16,459 bases of DNA from Streptosporangiaceae bacterium (GTDB taxonomy: Bacteria; Actinomycetota; Actinomycetes; Streptosporangiales; Streptosporangiaceae): contig JASHOI010000732.1 in the NCBI GenBank assembly GCA_030041195.1, positions 1-16,459 of the forward strand, in the 5' to 3' direction. Below the pieces are notes generated by a model, which worked only from the letters and a program-made list of their open reading frames with translations, did no database searches and was not told the origin of the DNA. Below are positions 1 through 6,210 of this stretch, piece after piece. Numbering within the stretch: the first letter of the stretch is position 1; each line of letters starts with the position of its first letter. The translations under genes and the position numbers were made by a program.

Positions 1-108
1 GCGCCCGGCGGCGCCGGCCCGGACGTCGGCAGCCGGCCGGCGAGCACCCGGGTCGCCGGCCGCTGACGGGCGGGCGCCTGGCTGCTGGCTGCTGCGAACG
101 GATGCCAT
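1..108 (-). CDS. Start of a second permease gene of the leftward operon (partial, MalG-type expected)
   Basis: An ATG at 108-106 overlaps the TGA stop of the upstream permease gene (ATGA overlap), and the frame stays open to the window edge, giving 36 codons. The visible residues (MASVRSSQQPGARPSAAG and onward) are a polar, Ala/Pro/Arg-rich tail with no membrane segment yet. That is typical of the cytoplasmic N-terminus of actinobacterial MalG-type permeases, which normally follow a MalF-type permease in this way. The call rests on the overlap and gene order, because no family motif is inside the window. G-rich sequence within the end of the preceding gene may act as ribosome-binding site. 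The remaining roughly 240-270 codons should lie to the left. Confidence 0.6.
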   Translation of the reverse strand, partial: MASVRSSQQPGARPSAAGDPGARRPAADVRAGAAGR

Positions 109-1052
109 CAGTCCCCATCCCCCTGCAGGTAGTGGAACTGGACGAAGGTGATCAGGCCGACCACGATGATGAGCACGACCGACATCGCGCTGGCCAGGCC
201 GACGTCGGTGTCCGCGAAGGCGGTCTGGAAGATCGACATCACCACGGGCACGGTGCTCGTCCCGGGCCCGCCGTCGGTGATGATGAAGAACTGGTTGAAG
301 GCGAGGAACGAGCCGACGACCGAGATGATCAGGCTCAGCGCGATCGACCGGCGCAGCAGCGGCAGCGTGATCCGCCGCTCAGCGCTCCACCAGGAGGCCC
401 CGTCGACCCGGGCCGACTCGTAGAGGTCGGTCGGGATGCTCTGCATCCCGGCCATGAGCAGCATCATCGTCAGCCCGGAGGCGAACCAGATGACGAGGAC
501 GCAGATCGCGGTGATCGCCAGACCGGTGTGCACGGTCCACGCCGTGGTGTTGCTGACGATCCCGAGCTTGGACAGGACGAAGTTCGCGGTTCCCGAACTC
601 GGCTGCAGTTCCACCACGGCCATGTAGCTCTCGGCCACCAGCCCCACGATGTACGGCAGGAAGATCAGCGTCCGGAACACCGTCGTGCCCCGGCGGTTGG
701 AGCGCACGAACACCGCGAGCGCGTAGCCGACGACGAAGATCGGGATCGTGACGATCGCGGTGTACTTCAGCGTGAACAGGATCGACTGGAGGAACACCGA
801 GTCGTGGATCAGGCTGGTGTAGTTCGACAGGCCGATGAAGTGGTACGGCCCGACGAGCGGCCAGTTCGTCAGCGAGATGTAGACGCCGAAGCCGAGCGGG
901 AACAGCGCGAAGACCCCGACCAGCAGCAGCGCCGGGGACGTGAACGCCAGGCCTACCCTGGCGTTCCTGCGGTCGGCGGCGCTCCGCCGCCCTGGCCAGC
1001 GCGGGCGCCGCGCCGCAGCGGGCGCCGCGCCCGAAGCCTGGGTTGCTGCCAA
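108..1052 (-). CDS. Carbohydrate ABC transporter permease, MalF/UgpA type
   Basis: This 314-residue protein forms half of the membrane channel of a binding-protein-dependent sugar importer (CUT1 family). A basic N-terminal tail (residues 1-32) precedes about six membrane segments, near 34-60, 92-117, 126-148, 176-203, 237-258 and 285-308. The EAA loop that contacts the ATPase is clear at 212-231 (ESARVDGASWW...ITLPL). The start is TTG at 1052, preceded by GGAGGA with 9-nt spacing; no in-frame ATG lies near the N-terminus. The gene follows the binding-protein gene after a 106-bp gap that contains a strong hairpin, and it overlaps the next permease gene by ATGA. The family is certain. The substrate is inferred from the upstream GH127 gene to be an arabinose-containing oligosaccharide. 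Confidence 0.93.
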   Translation of the reverse strand: MAATQASGAAPAAARRPRWPGRRSAADRRNARVGLAFTSPALLLVGVFALFPLGFGVYISLTNWPLVGPYHFIGLSNYTSLIHDSVFLQSILFTLKYTAIVTIPIFVVGYALAVFVRSNRRGTTVFRTLIFLPYIVGLVAESYMAVVELQPSSGTANFVLSKLGIVSNTTAWTVHTGLAITAICVLVIWFASGLTMMLLMAGMQSIPTDLYESARVDGASWWSAERRITLPLLRRSIALSLIISVVGSFLAFNQFFIITDGGPGTSTVPVVMSIFQTAFADTDVGLASAMSVVLIIVVGLITFVQFHYLQGDGD

Positions 1053-1102
1053 CGGTCCTCGTCCTCCGCCTCTGTCCGCGCCTTGGCTGCGCGGCGGTCC
1101 TG

Positions 1103-1152
1103 CCTGCGCCGTGCCCCGTTCCCGGCCCGACTGGAACAGGGCACGGCGCAGG
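1103..1152 (-). promoter_or_regulatory. Strong intercistronic hairpin between binding-protein and permease genes
   Basis: Positions 1103-1116 (CCTGCGCCGTGCCC) pair perfectly with 1139-1152. After one mismatch (1117/1138), 1118-1122 pair with 1133-1137, leaving a 10-nt loop. That is 19 base pairs in a near-perfect stem just downstream of the binding-protein stop (1161-1159) in the leftward transcript. No U-rich tract follows on either strand. A full intrinsic terminator is therefore unlikely; mRNA stabilisation or partial termination, which would give more binding protein than permease, fits better. Such a device is known at malE-malF and similar junctions. The structure is seen in the sequence; the role is inferred. 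Confidence 0.7.
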
Positions 1153-1158
1153 GGCCTG

Positions 1159-2478
1159 TCAGCTCTTCACGCTTTGCAGCGTCGACTGGATACCGGACTG
1201 GCCTTCCTGAAGAGCCGCGCTCATGTTCCCGTCATAAACGGCATCCTCGAACATCTTGAACCACGGCGACCCGGGCTCGTTGTAGACCGCGTCATACGCC
1301 AGCGTGTATTCCACGGAACCCTTGGCCAGGGCCTTCAGCGCGACCGCGTCGTACGGGTTCTTGGCCGCGAACGCCGGGGTCAGGATGTCGCTGCGGACCG
1401 GGGTGTCGCCGAGCGAGGGGTACTGCGCCTGCTGCGCGGGCTCCAGCGCCCACTTGATGAACTCCCACGCGCCCGACGGGTTCGCCGCCCCGGCCGGGAT
1501 CACGAAGTCGTCGCCGCCGTCGAACGTGCTGTAGCTGTCGCCGGTGACGCCGGGCAGCGGCGCGTCGGCGAACTCGGCCTTCTGGGCCGCGGTCTTGAAG
1601 GTCGCCGCGATCCCGTAGTCGCCGGGCAGGATGCCGACCTTGCCGGCCTCGAAGTCGGCACCCCAGGTCAGCCCGTTCTGCGTCTGGTCGTCCACCGGCA
1701 CGAGTTTCTTCGACCACAGCGTGCGGTAGTCCGCCAGCATCGTCTTGAGCGGGGCGTCGCTGGAGACGTTGGCCTTCTGGTTGCCGAGCGGCCCGCTGAT
1801 CATGTGCACGCCGTCGGCCCACAGCGAGGGCAGCATCGTGAAGCCGAGGCAGCCCTGGCAGTCACCGGCGAACGAGAAGCCGTAGATGCCGTGGCCGAGC
1901 GCGCTGATCTTCTGCGCGTCGCTCACGATCTGGGCGTAGTCCGTGGGCGGGTCGTTCGGGTTCAGCCCGGCCTCGGAGAAGAGCTTCTTGTTGTACCAGA
2001 GCACCGAGAGGTCCGCCAGGTACGGCAGCCCGTAGTACTTGCTGCCGATGGTCGCGAGCGCCAGGTGACCGGGGCTGAGCGAGCTCTTGTACGGCAGCGC
2101 GTCGATGTACTTGGTGAGGTTCATCAGCGCGCCCTCGTGCGAGAACGTCGGCACGTCGATGTCGTTCAGGCCGACCACATCGGGCGGCGAGCCGGCCCGG
2201 ATCGCGGTCGCGAGCTGGCTGGTGTCGTCGTTGGGCGGCGTCAGGTGCAGCACGATCTTCAGGTGCTTGTGCGTCGCGTTGAACTCCTTGACCAGGGCCT
2301 TGGCGGGCCCGTCGGTGGCCTGGCGGGCCCAGAAGTGCACGGTTCCCGTCGCGTTCACGCCGAACGTGCTCGGCGACGAGCCGGACGATGAGCCAGCCCC
2401 TGAGGAACTGCACGCCGTCAGTGCCAGCGTCCCGGCCGCCACGGCAGCCGCGATCGATAGGTAGCCGCGGCGCCTCAT
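1159..2478 (-). CDS. Sugar ABC transporter substrate-binding lipoprotein 1
   Basis: This 439-residue extracytoplasmic solute-binding protein belongs to the MalE/UgpB-like CUT1 class (family 1). It has a basic n-region (MRRR), a hydrophobic stretch and a lipobox LTAC with the lipidated Cys at residue 23. A Ser/Gly linker follows, then the usual opening of the fold (TVHFWARQATDGPAK). Later family features include a PDVVGLNDIDV segment and YGLPYLADLSVLWYNKKLF. The ATG at 2478 is the only plausible start because an in-frame TAG lies upstream without another start between. Its own ribosome-binding site is weak (GGAAGG, 10 nt away). The start instead overlaps the stop of a 16-codon leader ORF, suggesting translational coupling. 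It lies 73 bp after the GH127 gene and is probably co-transcribed with it. The ligand is not readable from sequence. Confidence 0.95.
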   Translation of the reverse strand: MRRRGYLSIAAAVAAGTLALTACSSSGAGSSSGSSPSTFGVNATGTVHFWARQATDGPAKALVKEFNATHKHLKIVLHLTPPNDDTSQLATAIRAGSPPDVVGLNDIDVPTFSHEGALMNLTKYIDALPYKSSLSPGHLALATIGSKYYGLPYLADLSVLWYNKKLFSEAGLNPNDPPTDYAQIVSDAQKISALGHGIYGFSFAGDCQGCLGFTMLPSLWADGVHMISGPLGNQKANVSSDAPLKTMLADYRTLWSKKLVPVDDQTQNGLTWGADFEAGKVGILPGDYGIAATFKTAAQKAEFADAPLPGVTGDSYSTFDGGDDFVIPAGAANPSGAWEFIKWALEPAQQAQYPSLGDTPVRSDILTPAFAAKNPYDAVALKALAKGSVEYTLAYDAVYNEPGSPWFKMFEDAVYDGNMSAALQEGQSGIQSTLQSVKS

Positions 2479-2525
2479 CGCCGCCCGCCCTTCCGCGCAT
2501 AACGCGGCCCGGAGCGTCTATGCAT
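2475..2525 (-). CDS. Putative 16-residue Arg-rich leader peptide coupled to binding-protein gene 1
   Basis: An ATG at 2525 is preceded by GAGGAGG (2540-2534) at an ideal 8-nt spacing. It opens a frame of 16 codons, MHRRSGPRYARKGGRR, whose TGA (2477-2475) overlaps the ATG of the binding-protein gene (2478-2476) as ATGA. It has the best ribosome-binding site in the 73-bp gap, while the binding-protein gene itself has a poor one. I infer that ribosomes load here and re-initiate on the lipoprotein gene. Seven Arg or Lys residues in sixteen is unusual, but chance is not excluded in such GC-rich DNA. The same SD also lies directly against an ATG at 2533 in another frame, with spacing too short to work well. 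Confidence 0.4.
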   Translation of the reverse strand: MHRRSGPRYARKGGRR

Positions 2526-2551
2526 GTCGTCATCCTCCTCGTTGACGGGGG

Positions 2552-4528
2552 TTACACGGTTTCGTCAGCAGCCGGGGAACGACCAGCTGCCATGTTGTTG
2601 CTGGCAGATCGGGCCTGCGGCATCCAGATCCGCATGCCCGCGCCGTCGCGGTTGTCCCACTGGAAGTAGGGGATGCCCACGGCCGTGGCCGGAGCTCCCG
2701 CGGCCGCGGCGTCGGGCGAGGATCGATAGGGCAGGCCGCCCGAGGCGACGGGCGCCAGGCGCTCGCCGGCCACGACCACAGTCACGGTTCGGCCCACGCC
2801 CGGGAGGTCGTCGTCGCGTTCGGGCAAGTCGTGAGCGTCGAGCACAAGGTCCTCGATGTCCGCCCCCGCGGTCTGGTCCGCCTGCTCGAAGCAGTAGACG
2901 AGCGGGCCGCGCTCGACCGCGACCGTCCCGCGCAGCGCGTCGATGCGCCGGTTCGGGTACGTCGGCCGCGGTGCGACGTCCAGGTCACAGCGCAGCACGT
3001 CGCCCGGCATCCAGTGCCGCCGGACGATGAGGTAGCCCCGGTCGGCGGGATCAGGCGCAAGGGAGCTGCCGTTGACCGTGAAGCGCGCGCCGCGGCACCA
3101 GGCCGGGATGCGGACAGCGAGCCCGCAGGCCCCTGACGGCGCGCTGCGCACCTGCATCTCGACCCCTCCGGACCACGGGTATCCGGTGTTCGTCTCGACG
3201 CGGAGGGTGCCGCCGGCCAGGCTGGCGCCGATGCTCGCGCCGGTGAACTGGTGCAGGTAGAGGACGTCGTCGGCGGTGGTCGCCAGGTAGTGGCCCATGG
3301 AGGCGAACATGCGCATGATGTTCGGCGGGCAGCACGCGCAGGAAAACCACTCGCGGCGGCGCCCCGGGTCGTCGCGCTCGTAGTGGCCCTCCCGGCGCTG
3401 CAGCGGGTTGACGTAGAAAAACCGCTGCCCGTCGGCGGAGATCGCGCCGCCGAGGCCGTTGTAGATCAGCCGCTCGATGTGATCGGCGTACCGGGACTCG
3501 CCGGTGGCCAGCAGCAGCCGCCAGCTCCACTGGATGCCGGCGATCGACGCGCAGGTCTCGTTGTAGGCGCGATCCGGGGGCAGCTCGAAGCGGTCGCCCA
3601 GCGACTCGCCGTCGTGCCGGGAGCCGACGCCGCCGGTCAGCGCGGTCTTGGCGGAGACCATGTCCTCCCACCGGGTGACCGACGAGGCCATCAGCTCGGC
3701 GTCGCCGGTCTCGACCGCGACGTCCACCACGCCGGCCTCCAGGTACAGCGCCCGCACGGCGTGGCCGACGATCTCGGTCGATTCCCGCACCGGCAGGTGG
3801 TCTTGCAGGTAGCGGCTGCCGAAACCGGAGTCGCCGATCAGCCCCCGGCCGCGCTGCTCGACGAACTGGCTGGCCAGGCTCAGGTACGGGGCATGCCCCG
3901 TCTCCCGGTACAGCTCGACGAGGGCGCTCTCGATGATCGGGTGACCGTCGATTCCCTCCTCCCGGCCCGCGAAGTGGCCGACCAGCTGGTCGGCGAACCG
4001 GCGCGCGACGCCCAGCAGCGGCAGCTGGCCCTGGCTTCGGGAGTGCGCGATCGCGGCCTGGATCAGGTGACCGGCGCAGTACATCTCGTGACTCGACGAG
4101 AGCTTGGAGTACCTCGGCGTACCGCTCACCTGGACGTAAGAGTTCAGGTAGCCGTCCGGCTGCTGGGCCTTCTCGATCAGCGCGACGGCGTCGGCAGCAA
4201 ACTCGGCGAGCTCGGGCGACGGGTCGTGGGCGAGCTCCCAGCCGATGGCCTCCAGGGTCTTGTACAGGTCGGAGTCCATGAACACCGGGCCGCGGTAGCC
4301 GTCGCTGGCCCCGGCCACGGCCAGGCGCAGGTTGCCCAGATTGCCCGCGGCTTCCATCTGGCGCAGCGCCAGCGGCAGGCTGGCGTCATGACTGCGCCGC
4401 TGCCAGTCGCGCAGCAGCGCGCCAGTCAGCCGGGTGCCGGGTTCCTCCACCGGGCGATGCCTGACGGCCGCCGATGCCGTCGGGCTGACCGGCCCTCGGG
4501 ATGCTGGCGCCATGTCCGTATCAGTCAC
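2552..4528 (-). CDS. GH127-family glycoside hydrolase, probable beta-L-arabinofuranosidase
   Basis: This 658-residue protein has the full length and layout of glycoside hydrolase family 127 (former DUF1680; type enzyme HypBA1 of Bifidobacterium longum): an (alpha/alpha)6 barrel followed by beta-sandwich domains. The zinc and catalytic residues known from HypBA1 can be matched here: Glu308 (acid/base, in HDGESLG), Glu324 and Cys326 (YNETCASIA), and Cys399-Cys400 (SCACCPPN), Cys399 being the expected nucleophile. There is no signal peptide, so it should act in the cytoplasm on imported oligosaccharides, releasing beta-linked L-arabinofuranose. The GTG start at 4528 has GGAG 8 nt upstream; an ATG at 4513 has none. 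It is first in the leftward importer operon and divergent from a LacI regulator. Some GH127 members act on other sugars (aceric acid in rhamnogalacturonan II), so the substrate is less sure than the family. Confidence 0.92.
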   Translation of the reverse strand: MTDTDMAPASRGPVSPTASAAVRHRPVEEPGTRLTGALLRDWQRRSHDASLPLALRQMEAAGNLGNLRLAVAGASDGYRGPVFMDSDLYKTLEAIGWELAHDPSPELAEFAADAVALIEKAQQPDGYLNSYVQVSGTPRYSKLSSSHEMYCAGHLIQAAIAHSRSQGQLPLLGVARRFADQLVGHFAGREEGIDGHPIIESALVELYRETGHAPYLSLASQFVEQRGRGLIGDSGFGSRYLQDHLPVRESTEIVGHAVRALYLEAGVVDVAVETGDAELMASSVTRWEDMVSAKTALTGGVGSRHDGESLGDRFELPPDRAYNETCASIAGIQWSWRLLLATGESRYADHIERLIYNGLGGAISADGQRFFYVNPLQRREGHYERDDPGRRREWFSCACCPPNIMRMFASMGHYLATTADDVLYLHQFTGASIGASLAGGTLRVETNTGYPWSGGVEMQVRSAPSGACGLAVRIPAWCRGARFTVNGSSLAPDPADRGYLIVRRHWMPGDVLRCDLDVAPRPTYPNRRIDALRGTVAVERGPLVYCFEQADQTAGADIEDLVLDAHDLPERDDDLPGVGRTVTVVVAGERLAPVASGGLPYRSSPDAAAAGAPATAVGIPYFQWDNRDGAGMRIWMPQARSASNNMAAGRSPAADETV

Positions 4529-4619
4529 GTGCGCGACTCCACTCGATCACCAGCCTCATCAGCCTCACGGGCCTCACCAGCCTCACCGGCCCCGCACGGC
4601 ACGGCCCGGGCCGACTCAT
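4521..4619 (-). CDS. Possible 32-residue upstream ORF overlapping the GH127 start
   Basis: An ATG at 4619 opens 32 codons ending in TGA at 4523-4521, overlapping the first eight bases of the GH127 gene. The middle of the peptide is a Val/Arg/Leu three-residue repeat (VRLVRPVRLMRLV) produced by a 9-bp tandem repeat in the DNA. The ribosome-binding site is weak (GGGGTAG, close to the ATG), and GH127 has a usable site of its own. This may simply be a chance frame through the leader. I list it because two other genes in this locus also have short ORFs running into their starts. Confidence 0.2.
   Translation of the reverse strand: MSRPGPCRAGPVRLVRPVRLMRLVIEWSRARD
4549..4593. repeat. Five imperfect 9-bp tandem repeats in the GH127 leader
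   Basis: Units read ACCAGCCTC, ATCAGCCTC, ACGGGCCTC, ACCAGCCTC and ACCGGCCCC, head to tail without gaps. They lie in the untranslated leader of the GH127 gene, between the LacI-type operator and the GTG start. No function is evident. Confidence 0.7.
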
Positions 4620-4643
4620 CTACCCCGGCGGACCATGATCATT

Positions 4644-4655
4644 GTTAACGCTCAC
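4644..4655. promoter_or_regulatory. LacI-type operator (GTnAGC class) upstream of GH127
   Basis: GTTAACGCTCAC is an imperfect inverted repeat centred on C|G. Read on the minus strand, one half is a perfect GTGAGC. Related sites sit at 5982-5993 and 8810-8821; each contains one exact GTnAGC half-site facing a relaxed one. A CpG centre is the hallmark of operators contacted by LacI-family hinge helices. The site lies in the divergent region beside a LacI gene and downstream of the predicted GH127 promoter, so binding could block transcript elongation. Which of the two LacI proteins binds cannot be read from sequence. Confidence 0.5.
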
Positions 4656-4701
4656 TACCGGCTATCCGGACCAGGGTCGTCAGGAATAGGTTTTCCCATG
4701 C

Positions 4702-4731
4702 AAGCTAGGGCGTGTCCGGGTGACCCGTCAA
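4702..4731 (-). promoter_or_regulatory. Candidate promoter of the leftward GH127 operon
   Basis: On the minus strand TTGACG (4731-4726) and TAGCTT (4707-4702) are separated by 18 bp, a reasonable housekeeping-sigma match. An odd palindrome CGGGT-G-ACCCG (4717-4727) sits inside the spacer and touches the -35. The predicted leader would be about 165 nt, long enough to include the operator, the 9-bp repeats and the possible upstream ORF. Confidence 0.4.
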
Positions 4732-4753
4732 GGCTGTACAAACACGGTTCTAT

Positions 4754-4759
4754 TACGAT
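4754..4759 (+). promoter_or_regulatory. Candidate -10 element of LacI regulator 1 gene
   Basis: TACGAT in an AT-rich patch lies about 41 bp before the proposed TTG start. No good -35 is visible at 16-18 bp. Transcription from here would begin near 4766. That leaves room for the GGAG ribosome-binding site at 4789-4792. Confidence 0.3.
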
Positions 4760-4799
4760 ATGAAGTCTCTGACCCGTGGCACCAGTATGGAGAAACCGT

Positions 4800-5858
4800 T
4801 TGCCTCCCGAAGAACCCGACACGCGACGCGCGACGATCAGGGACGTGGCGGCGCAGGCCGGCGTCTCGATCGGCACCGCGTCGAAAGCCCTCAACGGGCA
4901 GGGGAAGCTGCGCGCGGAGACGCGGGAGCGGGTCGCGGAGGTAGCCCGCCAGCTCGGCTTCTCGCCGAACGTGCTGGCCCGCGGGCTGCTGGCGGGCCGG
5001 ACCTACACCGTGGGGCTGATCACGACCGACAGCTTCGGCAGGTTCAGCATCCCGGTCATGCTCGGTGCCGAGGACGCCTTCGGCGCGGGGCAGATCTCGG
5101 TGTTCATGTGCGATACGCGGGACGACGCGGCCAGGGAGCGCCAGTACCTGGACAGGCTGCTCAGCCGGCGGGTGGACGGCCTGATCGTCACCGGGCGGCG
5201 GATCGAGCCGCGACCGAGCGTGGGCGTCGGCCTGGGGATGCCGGTCGTGTACGCGATGACCCAGTCGCTGGACAGCGACGAGCCGGCCATCCTCCCCGAC
5301 GACTACGGCGGCGGCCGGATGGCCGCGGCCCACCTGCTGAAGGGCGGCCGCCGCCGGATCGGGCACATCACGGGGCCCGAGCGCTTCCTGTGCGTCCGCA
5401 AGCGCGCCAGCGGGTTCTGCGATGCCGCGGCAGAGGCCGACGTGCGGTTCTCGCCGAACGACGTCCTTTACGGCGAATGGAGCGAGGCCTGGGGACGGCA
5501 GGGCGCCAGCATCCTGCTCCGCAACTCCCCCGGCGTGCAGGCAATCTTCTGCGGCAGCGACCAGATCGCCCGCGGCGTCTCCGACACGCTGCACATGCTC
5601 GGGCGCAGCGTGCCCGACGACATCGCGCTGATCGGCTACGACAACTGGGAGCCGATGGCGCGCGGGGCCGACCCGCCGCTGACCAGCATCGACATGTGCC
5701 TGGAAGACGTCGGCCGGGTTGCCGCCGAGCACCTGCTGTCCGCGATCAACGGCGAGCCGACCCACGGCGCTCACACGGTCCCGTGCCGGCTCGTCGTCCG
5801 CAGCTCGACCGGCTGGCAGGCCACCGGAGAGTCCGCCGCCGAGCCGGCGGTCCCGTGA
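4800..5858 (+). CDS. LacI-family transcriptional regulator 1
   Basis: A 352-residue regulator. The N-terminal helix-turn-helix (ATIRDVAAQAGVSIGTASKALNG, residues 11-33) and hinge helix (SPNVLARGL, 55-63) are followed by a periplasmic-binding-protein-like sugar domain ending with the GYDNWEPMA and PPLTSIDM segments of the family. I place the start at TTG 4800 because GGAG (4789-4792) lies 7 nt before it. A GTG at 4776 would add eight residues but has a poor ribosome-binding site. The gene is divergent from the GH127 operon, its most likely target, and would be relieved by an arabinose-type ligand. Position-specific recognition residues (Ile-Gly after Val-Ser) differ from those of regulator 2 (Phe-Gln), so the two should recognise different operators. 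Family certain, effector unknown. Confidence 0.92.
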   Translation: MPPEEPDTRRATIRDVAAQAGVSIGTASKALNGQGKLRAETRERVAEVARQLGFSPNVLARGLLAGRTYTVGLITTDSFGRFSIPVMLGAEDAFGAGQISVFMCDTRDDAARERQYLDRLLSRRVDGLIVTGRRIEPRPSVGVGLGMPVVYAMTQSLDSDEPAILPDDYGGGRMAAAHLLKGGRRRIGHITGPERFLCVRKRASGFCDAAAEADVRFSPNDVLYGEWSEAWGRQGASILLRNSPGVQAIFCGSDQIARGVSDTLHMLGRSVPDDIALIGYDNWEPMARGADPPLTSIDMCLEDVGRVAAEHLLSAINGEPTHGAHTVPCRLVVRSSTGWQATGESAAEPAVP

Positions 5859-5912
5859 ACCAGGCACGCGAGGTGCGGGCGGCAACCGTCGGCGAGCTCA
5901 GGGCCAACGAGA

Positions 5913-5924
5913 GCGAACGTTCGC
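5913..5924. promoter_or_regulatory. Upstream copy of CGAACGTTCG operator (perfect 12-bp palindrome)
   Basis: GCGAACGTTCGC is a perfect palindrome with the CpG centre expected for LacI-family proteins. Its 10-bp core recurs at 6170-6179, 256 bp away centre to centre. A distant pair of this kind would allow DNA looping by a tetrameric repressor, as in the lac and gal systems. It is non-coding, 55 bp past the regulator 1 stop. Confidence 0.5.
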
Positions 5925-5981
5925 GTGAAGTGACCCGCCAGTTAGCGCCTGTCAGATACGTTACGAAATCTAATCGTTACT

Positions 5982-5993
5982 TTGAGCGCTTAC
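5982..5993. promoter_or_regulatory. LacI-type operator (GTnAGC class) between regulator genes
   Basis: TTGAGCGCTTAC has a C|G centre and a 10-bp near-palindrome TGAGCGCTTA. On the minus strand the half-site is a perfect GTAAGC. A half-conserved neighbour, GTTAGCGCCTGT, begins at 5941, 41 bp (about four helical turns) upstream. Confidence 0.4.
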
Positions 5994-6134
5994 GCCGAGC
6001 TGCCTCGCCCGACGGGAGTGCGGGCACGCGTCCAGCCGTAACGCACCCGTCAGGCGCTTCTGACCTGCTCTTATTACGCCGCCATGGCCGCTGGCCGGAC
6101 GGATCACCAGCCGGAGCCGAACGGAATTTGGGTC

Positions 6135-6163
6135 TTGACGTCCCCAAGATCCGGCATTTACCT
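6135..6163 (+). promoter_or_regulatory. Candidate promoter of the LacI 2 / GH51 / importer operon
   Basis: TTGACG (6135-6140) is followed after 17 bp by TTACCT (6158-6163). The -35 is good and the -10 poor. The predicted start of transcription falls inside the CGAACGTTCG palindrome at 6170-6179, a position where a bound repressor would block initiation. Confidence 0.35.
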
Positions 6164-6169
6164 TCTAGG

Positions 6170-6179
6170 CGAACGTTCG
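6170..6179. promoter_or_regulatory. Promoter-proximal CGAACGTTCG operator
   Basis: A perfect 10-bp palindrome identical to the core at 5914-5923, placed 32 bp before the regulator 2 start and at the predicted transcription start. Autoregulation of regulator 2, and with it the whole GH51-importer operon, is the simplest reading. Confidence 0.55.
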
Positions 6180-6210
6180 TTCACGCCAGATCCCGATAAG
6201 GCAGGACGGA

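Larger units (their letters stand above)
5859..6210. other. 352-bp intergenic region between the two LacI genes
   Basis: No convincing gene is present. The stretch holds two copies of the CGAACGTTCG palindrome (5913-5924 and 6170-6179), a GTnAGC-class operator (5982-5993) with a further half-site GTTAGCGC at 5941-5948, two CGTTAC direct repeats 16 bp apart (5959 and 5975), and a promoter-like TTGACG before the regulator 2 gene. It is noticeably richer in A and T than its flanks between 5950 and 5995. No clear terminator is visible after regulator 1. Confidence 0.7.

Noticed and set aside
1862..2533. Minus-strand frame starting at ATG 2533 directly after GAGGAGG
   Set aside because: The SD touches the ATG with no spacing, and the frame runs out of phase through the lipoprotein gene with an Arg-rich, motif-free product. 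The ATG at 2525 fits the SD better.
4549..4593. Possible CRISPR-like array
   Set aside because: The 9-bp units are directly adjacent without spacers and far too short. This is a simple tandem repeat.
3251..4648. Plus-strand frame of 465 codons opposite the GH127 gene
   Set aside because: Antisense shadow of GH127, which has all catalytic and zinc residues. No motif or ribosome-binding site supports the antisense frame.
4760..6199. Plus-strand frame of 479 codons across the LacI 1 gene and the following gap
   Set aside because: Low-complexity Arg/Gly/Pro translation in another frame of a clear LacI gene. Its length only reflects high GC content.
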